Shown here piece by piece: positions 26,167 to 35,005 of a stretch of 61,113 nucleotides of DNA. The DNA lies in the NCBI GenBank assembly GCA_028044295.1, contig JAOFSE010000013.1, positions 1 to 61,113 on the forward strand. Reading direction: 5' to 3'. The position numbers and the translations under genes were made by a program. The DNA is from Sulfurimonas sp. Its GTDB lineage: Bacteria > Campylobacterota > Campylobacteria > Campylobacterales > Sulfurimonadaceae. Positions within the stretch are counted from its first letter, which is position 1. Every line of letters starts with the position of its first letter. The notes beneath the pieces are model-generated. The model ran no database searches. It was given only the letters and a program-made list of their open reading frames with translations, and was not told the DNA's origin.

Positions 26167-27317
26167 AACTCCCTTTTAATCTTATAATTATTTACTACTT
26201 TTATTATTATCATAACAGATATTACTTGAAATAGAGATGCAAGTACGAAAGCGTAGTAGTGATGCTCATCAATAGAGTTAGCATGGTAAGCTAATGTAGC
26301 CATTGCAATAAGAAGAGTAAGTGGCATGGAGTGTGAGAGACCCATTAAGATAGAATCTATAAAGCCAAGCTCTTTTACATATACTAAAGAAGCGATAACT
26401 CTCATAGCAATCATTGCTAAAGTTATAAGAATAGCTTTATAGATAATACCATCCATCCATAGTGCATCGAGATGAAAAGAACTTCCAATATTTATGAAAA
26501 AGATAGGGATTAAAAAACCAAAACCGTACGAGGATAACTTTTCAGGTAAATCATGTTTATGTTCAAAAAATGTAGGAATAAATATACCTGCTAAAAAAGC
26601 ACCAAATGCTAGTTCTAGATTCAGATAAAGCATCGCACCAACAAGTAAGAAAAAGATTCCCATAGAGAGTCTAATGTCTTGTTCTTTATTGTCCTCAAGA
26701 GGCATTAAAGATGTTGAAACTTCTGGAAACCACCAGAAAAGAAGTTGCATCGCACGAAATAGTAAAAACATAAATAGTAAAAATAAAAATAGTGAAAAAA
26801 TACTCTGAAAAAGATCCACGCTAAGACCTGAGGCAAGGCCGGCAGAAGTTATGGTTAGAATACCAATACTGATTACTTCTCCAATACCACCTGCTGTCAT
26901 AGACAAACTAAGCCAAGGAGTCTTTCCATACTCTTTAGATAGTGTTGCAACAAGTCCTACAGATATCAGAGGCATTAGAACCATAAATATTTTACCAAGT
27001 TCTAAATATATAGATATGCTGATGGAAAAGGCATATAGTATAAGTAGATAGAGAATAATTTTTTTAACTAATCTTTTTTTTGTTTGTAGAGTGTCTTTTA
27101 GATTAATTTCTGTACCGGCAATAAACATGAGGTATAAAAACCCAAGTTCTGCAACTATTTCAAAGAGGTGCTCTTGATGAAGAAAACCAACATACCCAAA
27201 AATTGAACCAAGAATAATTTCAATAGGAGTAGTTGGAAGTTTGAGAAGTCTCGCAAAAAAAGGAGAAAATATGATTATCAATGATATGGTTAATATTAAT
27301 ATAACATTATCACTCAT
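26163..27317 (-). CDS. CPA2-family cation:proton antiporter (Kef-like), membrane domain only
   Basis: The 384-residue protein has about twelve transmembrane segments with the Na+/H+ exchanger fold: PTTPIEIILGSIFGYVGFL near the start, a FLYLMFIAGTEINL segment, and FGAFLAGIFIPTF with a charged residue pattern near 250. There is no C-terminal RCK/TrkA-N domain as in full KefB/KefC, so regulation by NAD(H) or glutathione is not expected. It may exchange K+ or Na+ for H+. It starts 12 bases after the bioB stop and overlaps the AMMECR1-like gene. Confidence 0.88.
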   Translation of the reverse strand: MSDNVILILTISLIIIFSPFFARLLKLPTTPIEIILGSIFGYVGFLHQEHLFEIVAELGFLYLMFIAGTEINLKDTLQTKKRLVKKIILYLLILYAFSISISIYLELGKIFMVLMPLISVGLVATLSKEYGKTPWLSLSMTAGGIGEVISIGILTITSAGLASGLSVDLFQSIFSLFLFLLFMFLLFRAMQLLFWWFPEVSTSLMPLEDNKEQDIRLSMGIFFLLVGAMLYLNLELAFGAFLAGIFIPTFFEHKHDLPEKLSSYGFGFLIPIFFINIGSSFHLDALWMDGIIYKAILITLAMIAMRVIASLVYVKELGFIDSILMGLSHSMPLTLLIAMATLAYHANSIDEHHYYAFVLASLFQVISVMIIIKVVNNYKIKREL

Positions 27318-27329
27318 AGAGTTCTTCCT

Positions 27330-28175
27330 TTATTTTACTTTTTTGGCAACACTCAAGTTGAGGTATTTTAGCATATCTAAGTCCTTAGACATAATTCTTC
27401 CGCTAGTTGTTAGGTAATTTCCTATAACTATAGAGTTTGCACCATGCTCAAAGATCTCATTTTGTCTATCTCCAAAGATTAACTCACGTCCTCCAGCAAC
27501 CATAATTCTCTGTGCATCTGGAATAGTTTTACGAGTCAATTCTATCAGAGATAGTGCTTCATCAGGAGTCATAGAGTTTGGTTCTAATTCAAGTGCTTCA
27601 TTGTGATGATAAAAGTTTATAGGGACTGATGTTGGATTTAAAGATTTTAATGATTCTAACATTGATACTCTATTTTCTTGTGTTTCACCAAGTCCAAAGA
27701 TTCCACCTGTAATCAAAACTAAACCTGACTTGTTTACGTTTTGGCATGTTTCATATCTTTCAGACCATGGATGCGTCGTACAGATTTGAGGATAAAACTC
27801 TTCTGCTGTTTCAAGGTTATGGTTGTAAGCTTTTATACCAGCCTCTTTTAAAGTGAGGAGTTGCTCTAACGAGGCAGTACCATTACAAGCAATTAGTCTT
27901 AGTTGTGGTACTTCTTTAGTCAATACTTTAGCAGTGTCACAAACAAATTTTAGAGTCTTGTCATTTAGACCTTTATCAGCTGTTACAAGACAAAAACCTA
28001 AGGCTCCATTGTCTCTAGCTGTTCTAGCCTCAGATAATATGTTTTCAATATCTTTTTGCTTATATCTATCTATATCAGCCTTGTATCTAACACTCTGAGA
28101 ACAGAATTTACAATCCTCTTTACATGTACCACTATTTATATTACAAATAGAGCATAAAAATATCTCTTGATTCAT
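27330..28175 (-). CDS. bioB: Biotin synthase (radical SAM)
   Basis: BioB inserts sulfur into dethiobiotin in the last step of biotin synthesis. The radical-SAM cysteines are in CNINSGTCKEDCKFCSQS, where the last three form the CxxxCxxC cluster that binds the [4Fe-4S]. At 281 residues it is short compared with the ~320-350 of enterobacterial BioB but normal for Campylobacterota. Later motifs such as YNHNLETAEEFYPQICTTH, GGIFGLGET and NFYHHNEA match. It overlaps the phosphoesterase stop by one base; no other bio genes are adjacent. Confidence 0.95.
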   Translation of the reverse strand: MNQEIFLCSICNINSGTCKEDCKFCSQSVRYKADIDRYKQKDIENILSEARTARDNGALGFCLVTADKGLNDKTLKFVCDTAKVLTKEVPQLRLIACNGTASLEQLLTLKEAGIKAYNHNLETAEEFYPQICTTHPWSERYETCQNVNKSGLVLITGGIFGLGETQENRVSMLESLKSLNPTSVPINFYHHNEALELEPNSMTPDEALSLIELTRKTIPDAQRIMVAGGRELIFGDRQNEIFEHGANSIVIGNYLTTSGRIMSKDLDMLKYLNLSVAKKVK

Positions 28176-28693
28176 CAGGATTCTCTCTTATAGTTATATT
28201 GTTCTTGTTCTATCGTATCACTTTTATTAGCTCGTGTATATCTTGTAACAGTAAATTCACTTTCTGTTATATGCAACATAGCCCATTCTGATATTGGTTT
28301 ATTTCTTGCGCACGCTTCACCAGGATTTAAAAATAAAGCTGGTTTTTTAAAATCACAGTGAAAGGTATGTGTATGGCCTGAAATAATTACTTCAGCATCT
28401 GGAGCCATATAAAAAGGCATATGCATAAGTTTGAATTTTGTGTTTGCTATTTTGAACATATACGGCTCTTGTACAAGATTGTAGTCACCGTGATATTGTC
28501 CTAGGTGTGCATCATTATTCCCGTAAACTGCAACATATCTAAGGCCACAGTTTTTTAGAAGTTCTAGAGTTTCTAGTTCGACTATGTCCCCAGCATGGAC
28601 AATAAATTCAGCACCATCAGATATTAAGGTATCAAGAGCACGTTTAGCTTTTTTTACCTTTGAATGAGTGTCTGAAATTATGCCTATTTTCAT
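28175..28693 (-). CDS. YfcE/MJ0936-family metallophosphoesterase
   Basis: The 172-residue calcineurin-like phosphoesterase has all metal-binding motifs: ISDTH (about 5-9), HAGDIVE, VYGNNDAH and the two-histidine GHTHTF near residue 107. Members hydrolyse phosphodiesters such as bis-pNPP in vitro; the physiological substrate is not known. It lies directly between topA (no gap) and bioB (one-base overlap), an operon position but no functional clue. Confidence 0.9.
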   Translation of the reverse strand: MKIGIISDTHSKVKKAKRALDTLISDGAEFIVHAGDIVELETLELLKNCGLRYVAVYGNNDAHLGQYHGDYNLVQEPYMFKIANTKFKLMHMPFYMAPDAEVIISGHTHTFHCDFKKPALFLNPGEACARNKPISEWAMLHITESEFTVTRYTRANKSDTIEQEQYNYKRES

Positions 28694-30910
28694 CTATCTA
28701 TCCGTTCTTGCCTTACACTTAACACATTCATAAACTTCTTTTTTACGGTAAGTTCTCTCAGCTAAAAGACCGTTTTCGCAACCTTTTTCTTTACACTTTA
28801 TTGTTGTTGGTTCGAACTTACTTATGAACTTACAGTCAGGGTAATTTTCACATCCCCAAAATGGTCCACGACGAGAGTTTTTAAGACTGATTTTTCCACC
28901 ACAATCAGGACAAGGTGTATCAGAAGTCTTCTCTTCAACTGCTATACTTTTTGTGTTTTTACAATCTGGATAATCACTACATGCTAAAAATTCGCCATTA
29001 CGACCATTTTTAACTATCATATCTTTTCCACATTTGTCACACTTTTGGTCTGAAGTTTCAACAACAGCTTCAACTTTATTCCCTTCAGCATCACACTGCT
29101 CTGTGTATTTACATTTTGGAAAACCACTACATGCTACAAAGTTTCCAAATCTACCAGAACGAAGTAGAAGCTCACTCTCACCACATTTAGGACAAGTTCT
29201 ACCAAGAGGTTTTGCAAGTTTAAGTGAAACAATGTTCTCTTTACCTTCAGCTATTTGTTCCATAAATGGAAAGTAGAAGTCACTTAAAAGTTTTTGCCAG
29301 TCAGAATTACCTTCTGATACTTCATCAAGTTTCTCTTCCATATTAGCAGTAAAAGATATATCTACTATATTTGCAAAGTTTTTTTCTAGCATGTCTGTAA
29401 CAGTAAAAGCCATCTCAGTTGGAATAATTTGTTTCTTTTCAATTGTTACGTATGTACGACCACTTAGTGTCGCAATAGTTGGTGCATAAGTAGATGGACG
29501 ACCAACACCCTCTGACTCAAGCTTTTTAATTAGTGCAGCTTCAGAGTAACGTGCTGGTGGTTCAGTAAAGTGTTGTTCAGGTTTTAGTGTTTGTATCTCT
29601 GCTGAGTCACCTTTTGTTAGTGTAGGAAGGAGTTTATCTTTATCTTCGGCCCCAGTAAGTGCATAAAAACCATCAAAAATAAGTTTTCTACCACTAGCTC
29701 TGTACTCATTTTCCTTACCTGTAAATATAATACTTTGCTGTTCAAATACAGCATCTTCCATTTGACAAGACATAAATCTCTCATATATAAGACGATAAAG
29801 TTTAATCTCATCAGCCTTTAAAAAACTTTGAGCAACTTCTGGAGTAAATGCAAGCATAGTTGGGCGTATAGCTTCGTGAGCCTCTTGAGCACCTTTGGCT
29901 GTTTTTGTATAAACTTTAGGATCTTTTGGTAAGTACTTCTCACCAAATCTACTTTCTATAACACCACGAACAGCAGTTACAGCTTCATGTGCTAAGTTCA
30001 GTGAATCTGTTCTCATATATGTAATAACACCAGAAGTCCCACTTGGAGTTTTTACACCCTCATAAAGTGCTTGCGCTACCATCATAGTCTTTTTAGGTGT
30101 AAAACCTAGCTTAGATGATGCAGTTTGTTGTAGAGTAGAAGTCATAAATGGTGGAGGAGTTTTTGAACTTCTTTTTTTAGTTTCTATTTTAGAGATTGTA
30201 AAAGAGTCTTTTTTAATACTTTTTTCTATTAACTCAGCTTCTTCTTTATTCTCAATTGACATCTTATTTAGTTTAACACCCATATGAGTTGTTAAGTTCG
30301 CTTCTATATTTGTTTTAAATAGAGTATCCATAGTCCAATACTCAACTGGAATAAATGCTTTGATTTCTCTTTCACGATCAACTACTAGCTTTAGAGTTGA
30401 TGACTGAACACGACCACCTGAAAGACCTTTTTGGATTTTTGATGCAAGAAGTGGTGAAAGCTTATACCCAACAACACGGTCAAGCATACGACGAGCTTGT
30501 TGAGCATTTACCATATCCATATCTATTTTACGAGCAGAGTCGAGGGCATGTTTGATAGCAGTCTCTGTAATCTCATGAAAAACAATACGTGGAAGCTCTT
30601 CAGGGTCTTTTTTAATGGCATGTGCAATATGCCAACCAATAGCTTCACCTTCACGATCCTCATCGGTCGCGATATATATAGTATCTGCTTTTTTTGCTAA
30701 AGCTTTTATCTCTTTAACGGTAGGGGCATTCTCTTTAGCAACACTATAAGCAGGAACAAGGTGGTTAGTCTCTTCATCTACTGTTATACCCATCCGAGAT
30801 TTAGGAAGATCTCTGATATGGCCTTTAGATGCAATAACTTCATATTCTTTACCTAAGAAGTTTTTGATTGTTTTTGCTTTTGCTGGTGACTCGACGATTA
30901 TTAAGTTCAA
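28694..30910 (-). CDS. topA: DNA topoisomerase I
   Basis: The 738-residue type IA topoisomerase relaxes negative supercoils. The TOPRIM domain opens with LIIVESPAKAKTIKNFLG, and its acidic DxDxE appears in ATDEDREGEAIGWH. The catalytic tyrosine is in GVITYMRTDS near residue 300. The C-terminus has four zinc-ribbon-like repeats (CPKCG..., CDKCG..., CPDCG..., CKEKGCE...CVKCK). The start is a TTG, supported by AGGA seven bases upstream and the immediate conserved N-terminus. It is the first gene of the long minus-strand run. Confidence 0.97.
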   Translation of the reverse strand: MNLIIVESPAKAKTIKNFLGKEYEVIASKGHIRDLPKSRMGITVDEETNHLVPAYSVAKENAPTVKEIKALAKKADTIYIATDEDREGEAIGWHIAHAIKKDPEELPRIVFHEITETAIKHALDSARKIDMDMVNAQQARRMLDRVVGYKLSPLLASKIQKGLSGGRVQSSTLKLVVDREREIKAFIPVEYWTMDTLFKTNIEANLTTHMGVKLNKMSIENKEEAELIEKSIKKDSFTISKIETKKRSSKTPPPFMTSTLQQTASSKLGFTPKKTMMVAQALYEGVKTPSGTSGVITYMRTDSLNLAHEAVTAVRGVIESRFGEKYLPKDPKVYTKTAKGAQEAHEAIRPTMLAFTPEVAQSFLKADEIKLYRLIYERFMSCQMEDAVFEQQSIIFTGKENEYRASGRKLIFDGFYALTGAEDKDKLLPTLTKGDSAEIQTLKPEQHFTEPPARYSEAALIKKLESEGVGRPSTYAPTIATLSGRTYVTIEKKQIIPTEMAFTVTDMLEKNFANIVDISFTANMEEKLDEVSEGNSDWQKLLSDFYFPFMEQIAEGKENIVSLKLAKPLGRTCPKCGESELLLRSGRFGNFVACSGFPKCKYTEQCDAEGNKVEAVVETSDQKCDKCGKDMIVKNGRNGEFLACSDYPDCKNTKSIAVEEKTSDTPCPDCGGKISLKNSRRGPFWGCENYPDCKFISKFEPTTIKCKEKGCENGLLAERTYRKKEVYECVKCKARTDR

Positions 30911-31011
30911 ATAGTTTTCCTATATATAGTATAGATGTTTTGCGTTTTTGATTTTGGAAGTGTATCAAAAAAAGTTTAAATAACAAAAATATAAAGAATT
31001 TAGAAATTTAC

Positions 31012-31038
31012 TAAAGTTATTTTTTTAATGGACGATAT
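31012..31038 (+). promoter_or_regulatory. Sigma-28 (FliA) promoter of flagellin copy 1
   Basis: TAAA at 31012-31015, 15 bases, then GACGATAT at 31031-31038. This is exactly the FliA layout (TAAA-N15-GCCGATAA) with only small changes in the -10 element. Confidence 0.85.
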
Positions 31039-31058
31039 ATAGACTGTATAAAAGAAAA

Positions 31059-31074
31059 TCAGCAAGGAAGCTGA
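31059..31074 (+). promoter_or_regulatory. Leader hairpin with GGA loop (candidate CsrA site) upstream of flagellin 1
   Basis: TCAGC and GCTGA form a 5-bp stem presenting the loop AAGGAA, the classic CsrA-binding arrangement (GGA in a hairpin loop). A second hairpin AGAGC-TCTAG-GCTCT follows at 31086-31100, and the ribosome-binding site AAAAAGGAT is a second GGA site. In Campylobacter jejuni, CsrA represses flaA mRNA and FliW counteracts it; the same control is inferred here. Confidence 0.55.
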
Positions 31075-31118
31075 GAAAATTTGTCAGAGCTCTAGGCTCT
31101 ACCCAAAAAGGATTTATT

Positions 31119-31958
31119 ATGGGATTTAGAATTAATACAAACATAGGTGCAATGAACGCACACAGAAATGCTACACAGAATAATGTTGGACTTGATAAAA
31201 GTCTTAACTCATTAAGTTCAGGTCTTCGTATTAATAAAGCTGCTGATGATTCAGCTGGTCTTGCTATTGCTAATAAGCTTTCAGCACAGTCTTCAGGTTT
31301 AGGTCAAGCTATTAAAAATGCAAATGATGGTATTGGTCTTCTTCAAACAGCAGATGGTGCACTTGAAGAATATGGTAATATCCTACAAAGAGTTAGAGTA
31401 CTTGCTGTTCAAGCGTCGAATGATACTCAGGATGCTACATCTCGTAGTTATATTCAAAAAGAAGTTACAGCACTGATGGCTTCAGCAGAGGCGATTGCTG
31501 ATACTACTAAGTTTAATGGTGTGAAAGTTCTTGATGCTACCGGTGGTACAGCTTCGGGCGGTGTATTTACATTTCATGTAGGTGCATATAGTGGTGAAAC
31601 ACAAGATGTAACTATTGGTGATACTCAAGTAACTACATTAGTTGGTACAGCTACTGATACATCAGTAACAGATGCAACTGCGGCAGAAGGTTCAATCACT
31701 TCAATAGATGCAGCAATTATTCTATTAGATGGTAAAAGAGCGGATATTGGTGCTGGTCAAAATAGACTAGAGTCTACAGTTAGAAATATATCTGTAACAC
31801 AAGTTAACGTTGCTGCAGCAGAATCTAATATTCGTGATGTTGATTTTGCAGCAGAAAGTGCAAACTTTGCAAAACATAACATTTTAGCTCAGTCTGGTTC
31901 ATATGCTATGAGTCAAGCTAATGCTGTTCAACAAAATGTACTAAGACTACTTCAGTAG
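31119..31958 (+). CDS. flaA: Flagellin (copy 1)
   Basis: The 279-residue filament protein has the conserved flagellin N-terminus (GFRINTNIGAMNAHRNA, SLSSGLRINKAADDSAGLAI) and C-terminus (FAAESANFAKHNILAQSG, ending in ANAVQQNVLRLLQ). The variable middle is very short (about 140-200), leaving only the D0/D1 core and a Ser/Thr/Gly-rich surface where O-linked pseudaminic acid could be attached. It is identical to the second copy. It has its own sigma-28 promoter, a structured leader and a terminator. The maf and pse genes that follow would glycosylate it. Confidence 0.97.
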   Translation: MGFRINTNIGAMNAHRNATQNNVGLDKSLNSLSSGLRINKAADDSAGLAIANKLSAQSSGLGQAIKNANDGIGLLQTADGALEEYGNILQRVRVLAVQASNDTQDATSRSYIQKEVTALMASAEAIADTTKFNGVKVLDATGGTASGGVFTFHVGAYSGETQDVTIGDTQVTTLVGTATDTSVTDATAAEGSITSIDAAIILLDGKRADIGAGQNRLESTVRNISVTQVNVAAAESNIRDVDFAAESANFAKHNILAQSGSYAMSQANAVQQNVLRLLQ

Positions 31959-31981
31959 TAACTAGTACCATTTAAAGATAT

Positions 31982-32020
31982 AAAAAGCTCGGATAGTTTT
32001 TACTATTTGGGCTTTTTTTT
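31982..32020 (+). terminator. Intrinsic terminator of flagellin copy 1
   Basis: AAAAAGCTCGGATAG pairs with CTATTTGGGCTTTTT across a short T-rich loop, followed by a run of eight T, a classic Rho-independent terminator. Confidence 0.9.
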
Positions 32021-32030
32021 CGTTAAACGC

Positions 32031-32057
32031 TAAAGTTATATTTTCAACAGCCGATTT
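32031..32057 (+). promoter_or_regulatory. Sigma-28 (FliA) promoter of flagellin copy 2
   Basis: TAAA at 32031-32034, 15 bases, then GCCGATTT at 32050-32057, nearly the full FliA consensus. It starts only 11 bases after the terminator of copy 1, so the second flagellin is independently transcribed. Confidence 0.87.
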
Positions 32058-32070
32058 AGTTAGTATCTAA

Positions 32071-32082
32071 GGCAAGGAAGCC
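32071..32082 (+). promoter_or_regulatory. Leader hairpin with GGA loop (candidate CsrA site) upstream of flagellin 2
   Basis: GGC-AAGGAA-GCC keeps the AAGGAA loop of the copy 1 leader. In the stem an A-U pair of copy 1 is a G-C pair here, a compensatory change, while the outer pair is lost. The hairpin and ribosome-binding site downstream are identical to copy 1. Confidence 0.5.
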
Positions 32083-32132
32083 GAAGTTAAAAACTTATAA
32101 GAGCTCTAGGCTCTACCCAAAAAGGATTTATT

Positions 32133-32972
32133 ATGGGATTTAGAATTAATACAAACATAGGTGCAATGAACGCACACAGAAATGCTACACAGAATAATGT
32201 TGGACTTGATAAAAGTCTTAACTCATTAAGTTCAGGTCTTCGTATTAATAAAGCTGCTGATGATTCAGCTGGTCTTGCTATTGCTAATAAGCTTTCAGCA
32301 CAGTCTTCAGGTTTAGGTCAAGCTATTAAAAATGCAAATGATGGTATTGGTCTTCTTCAAACAGCAGATGGTGCACTTGAAGAATATGGTAATATCCTAC
32401 AAAGAGTTAGAGTACTTGCTGTTCAAGCGTCGAATGATACTCAGGATGCTACATCTCGTAGTTATATTCAAAAAGAAGTTACAGCACTGATGGCTTCAGC
32501 AGAGGCGATTGCTGATACTACTAAGTTTAATGGTGTGAAAGTTCTTGATGCTACCGGTGGTACAGCTTCGGGCGGTGTATTTACATTTCATGTAGGTGCA
32601 TATAGTGGTGAAACACAAGATGTAACTATTGGTGATACTCAAGTAACTACATTAGTTGGTACAGCTACTGATACATCAGTAACAGATGCAACTGCGGCAG
32701 AAGGTTCAATCACTTCAATAGATGCAGCAATTATTCTATTAGATGGTAAAAGAGCGGATATTGGTGCTGGTCAAAATAGACTAGAGTCTACAGTTAGAAA
32801 TATATCTGTAACACAAGTTAACGTTGCTGCAGCAGAATCTAATATTCGTGATGTTGATTTTGCAGCAGAAAGTGCAAACTTTGCAAAACATAACATTTTA
32901 GCTCAGTCTGGTTCATATGCTATGAGTCAAGCTAATGCTGTTCAACAAAATGTACTAAGACTACTTCAGTAG
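32133..32972 (+). CDS. flaA: Flagellin (copy 2, identical to copy 1)
   Basis: This 279-residue protein is identical in sequence to the flagellin at 31119-31958, and its gene appears identical base for base. It has its own sigma-28 promoter, leader hairpins and terminator. Two identical flagellins could double expression or serve as a template for gene conversion. Many Campylobacterota instead carry a divergent flaA/flaB pair under different sigma factors. The conserved N- and C-terminal filament core is complete, so it should be functional. Confidence 0.97.
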   Translation: MGFRINTNIGAMNAHRNATQNNVGLDKSLNSLSSGLRINKAADDSAGLAIANKLSAQSSGLGQAIKNANDGIGLLQTADGALEEYGNILQRVRVLAVQASNDTQDATSRSYIQKEVTALMASAEAIADTTKFNGVKVLDATGGTASGGVFTFHVGAYSGETQDVTIGDTQVTTLVGTATDTSVTDATAAEGSITSIDAAIILLDGKRADIGAGQNRLESTVRNISVTQVNVAAAESNIRDVDFAAESANFAKHNILAQSGSYAMSQANAVQQNVLRLLQ

Positions 32973-32995
32973 TAACTAGTACCATTTAAAGATAT

Positions 32996-33033
32996 AAAAA
33001 GCTCGGATAGTTTTTACTATTTGGGCTTTTTTT
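32996..33033 (+). terminator. Intrinsic terminator of flagellin copy 2
   Basis: Same stem as the terminator of copy 1, followed by a run of seven T. Confidence 0.9.
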
Positions 33034-33080
33034 CGTTTAATTATGTAATACCCCTTCATTAAAATGTTATTCATCAACCT

Positions 33081-33097
33081 TTGGCACTTTTGTTGCT
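33081..33097 (+). promoter_or_regulatory. Sigma-54 (RpoN) promoter of the maf gene
   Basis: TTGGCAC at 33081-33087 and TTGCT at 33093-33097 place the invariant GG and GC exactly 12 bases apart, as required for RpoN promoters (TGGCAC-N5-TTGCT). Transcription would start near 33108, about 38 bases before the TTG start codon of maf. Confidence 0.85.
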
Positions 33098-33145
33098 ACT
33101 TATAAGATAAAACATAAATTTATAATTGACATGAAGGAATAAATA

Positions 33146-35005
33146 TTGGATATTTATAATAAAAATTTAGATGCATTATCTAAAGTTGATTCTAAGCTAG
33201 CAAGTATATTAAGATTAACAACTACAAACGAAATATTTGAAGTCTATTTACCAGAAAATGAAAATCCAGATGAAGCAAATATAGTAGATATGAGAGATAG
33301 TACTTTCATCTATGAAAAATCTAGTTCTTTAGAAATTAAAACAAAATTAAAAGAGTTTGAACAGTATGATAGCTATCCAATCCTCTACTTTTTTGGTTTT
33401 GGAAATGGAAGTTTTTTTCAAAAGCTTTTAGAAAATGATAAACATCAGCAGTTAATAATCATTGAACCAGAAATAGAATTAATATACATTGTACTGAATT
33501 TAATTGACTTTTCTAAGGATATACTTTTAAAGAGAATGGTAATTAAATTATCAGTACTTATTGATAAAGCATATTTCATAAATGAGCTATCTGCTACAAA
33601 AAAATTTTTTGTGAAAGGGTATAATTTACATATTTATTCTAATTTTTATGATAAGTATATGTTGGAAATAGAAAGAGTAAACAAGACTATAGTAGAAGCA
33701 TTTAAATTTTCAATGTATATCATTGGTAACTCAGCAAAAGATGCATTGATTGGGCTAGAATACTCTTTGAAAAATATACCACAAATGATAACTACTCCAC
33801 AGTTACGAGGTTATCTTAGTAAAAAAGCAAAGAATACAAAAATAGCTGTGATTGTTTCAACAGGACCATCTTTAAGTAAACAGTTAAAACTTTTAAAAAA
33901 AATGCAACAGTATATAAGCATATTATGCATAGATGCAAGTTTTCCAATTTTAGCTAAAGCAGGGATTAAGCCTGATATTGTTTTTTCTATTGAAAGAGTC
34001 TCATTAACTAGTAAGTTTTATAAAGAAACAGAAAAAAGTTTTCATAAAGATGTAATATTTTCTTTAGCAACGGTTTGTCATGATGAAACTATAAGTAATA
34101 TACATGGTAAAAAATGTTTTTTTATGCGAGCAGATAGCTATAATGTTTTTTTTGGGTTAGATGATTGGGGGTACATGGGTGGCGGACAAAGTGCTGCAAA
34201 TTTTGCATATGATTTTGCTGTTAAGGCTGAGTTTGAGACTATTGTTTTTATAGGACAAGATCTAGCCTACGCCAAAGATGGCCGGTCACATTCAAAAAAT
34301 CATGTTTTTGGGGAAGATGAAATAACTAGTACTAAAATAGTTGGGAGGGTAGAGGCATATGGTGGTGATGGTGAAGTAAATACGACAGAAATTTGGAAAG
34401 CTTTTTCAAATGCATTTTCTGTTCAAATTGCAAATAGTAAAATTTTAACTATAAATGCTACTGAAGGTGGTGCAAGGATACATGGAACTATAGAATTGAA
34501 TTTTGAAGATGTGATAGAAAAATATACTAATAGAAGTATTAGAAAAGAGAGCATACATTTAGAAAACCCATCTCAAGAATTAATATCCCTCAATTTAAAA
34601 CAATTTAAAGATAAGGTCAATATTGCTATAAGTATTGGTGAAAACATGAGGGAGAATAGTGAAAAACTATACATAAAGATTGACAAATTATTAAAGGATA
34701 TAGATGATGATTTATATTTACAGGGTAATATTGTTGAAAAAGTCAACTCATTAATGGATGATATAAAAGATATTAAAATTGAATATAATGATAAAAACTT
34801 TGCTGATTTTTATGGAAGTTTGCTTTTAGGATACATTGCAAATCATGAATATGAGATTGCTAATGTGTATATGATGCGTGAGCATAATAATAAAGCAAAA
34901 AATTTAAAAAAGGTAGAATGGCTGAAGGTTCATCATGAGTGGTTATATAGGTTATGTATTAACTTAGATGAAATTATAAAATTATTAAAGAAATCATCTC
35001 AATAA
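33146..35005 (+). CDS. Motility-associated factor (Maf) glycosyltransferase, DUF115 family
   Basis: Maf proteins transfer nonulosonic acids such as pseudaminic acid to flagellin in the cytoplasm. The 619-residue sequence has an N-terminal region with YPILYFFGFGNGSFF and IIEPEIELIY. The central DUF115 core (about 195-430) has AVIVSTGPSLSKQLKLLKKMQ, the IKPDIVFSIERV segment and VFIGQDLAYAKDGRSHS, which are hallmarks of the family. A helical C-terminus follows. The start is a TTG with AAGGA upstream. A sigma-54 promoter precedes it, next to the sigma-28 flagellin genes, and it converges with the pse operon. Confidence 0.93.
   Translation: MDIYNKNLDALSKVDSKLASILRLTTTNEIFEVYLPENENPDEANIVDMRDSTFIYEKSSSLEIKTKLKEFEQYDSYPILYFFGFGNGSFFQKLLENDKHQQLIIIEPEIELIYIVLNLIDFSKDILLKRMVIKLSVLIDKAYFINELSATKKFFVKGYNLHIYSNFYDKYMLEIERVNKTIVEAFKFSMYIIGNSAKDALIGLEYSLKNIPQMITTPQLRGYLSKKAKNTKIAVIVSTGPSLSKQLKLLKKMQQYISILCIDASFPILAKAGIKPDIVFSIERVSLTSKFYKETEKSFHKDVIFSLATVCHDETISNIHGKKCFFMRADSYNVFFGLDDWGYMGGGQSAANFAYDFAVKAEFETIVFIGQDLAYAKDGRSHSKNHVFGEDEITSTKIVGRVEAYGGDGEVNTTEIWKAFSNAFSVQIANSKILTINATEGGARIHGTIELNFEDVIEKYTNRSIRKESIHLENPSQELISLNLKQFKDKVNIAISIGENMRENSEKLYIKIDKLLKDIDDDLYLQGNIVEKVNSLMDDIKDIKIEYNDKNFADFYGSLLLGYIANHEYEIANVYMMREHNNKAKNLKKVEWLKVHHEWLYRLCINLDEIIKLLKKSSQ

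Larger units (their letters stand above)
31086..33033 (+). repeat. Tandem direct repeat: two identical ~934-base flagellin units
   Basis: The block 31086-32019 reappears at 32100-33033 (offset 1014) with no difference that I could find. It covers the end of the leader, the whole gene and the terminator stem. The promoters and first leader hairpins just outside the block differ, and the T-tract differs by one base. Confidence 0.9.
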
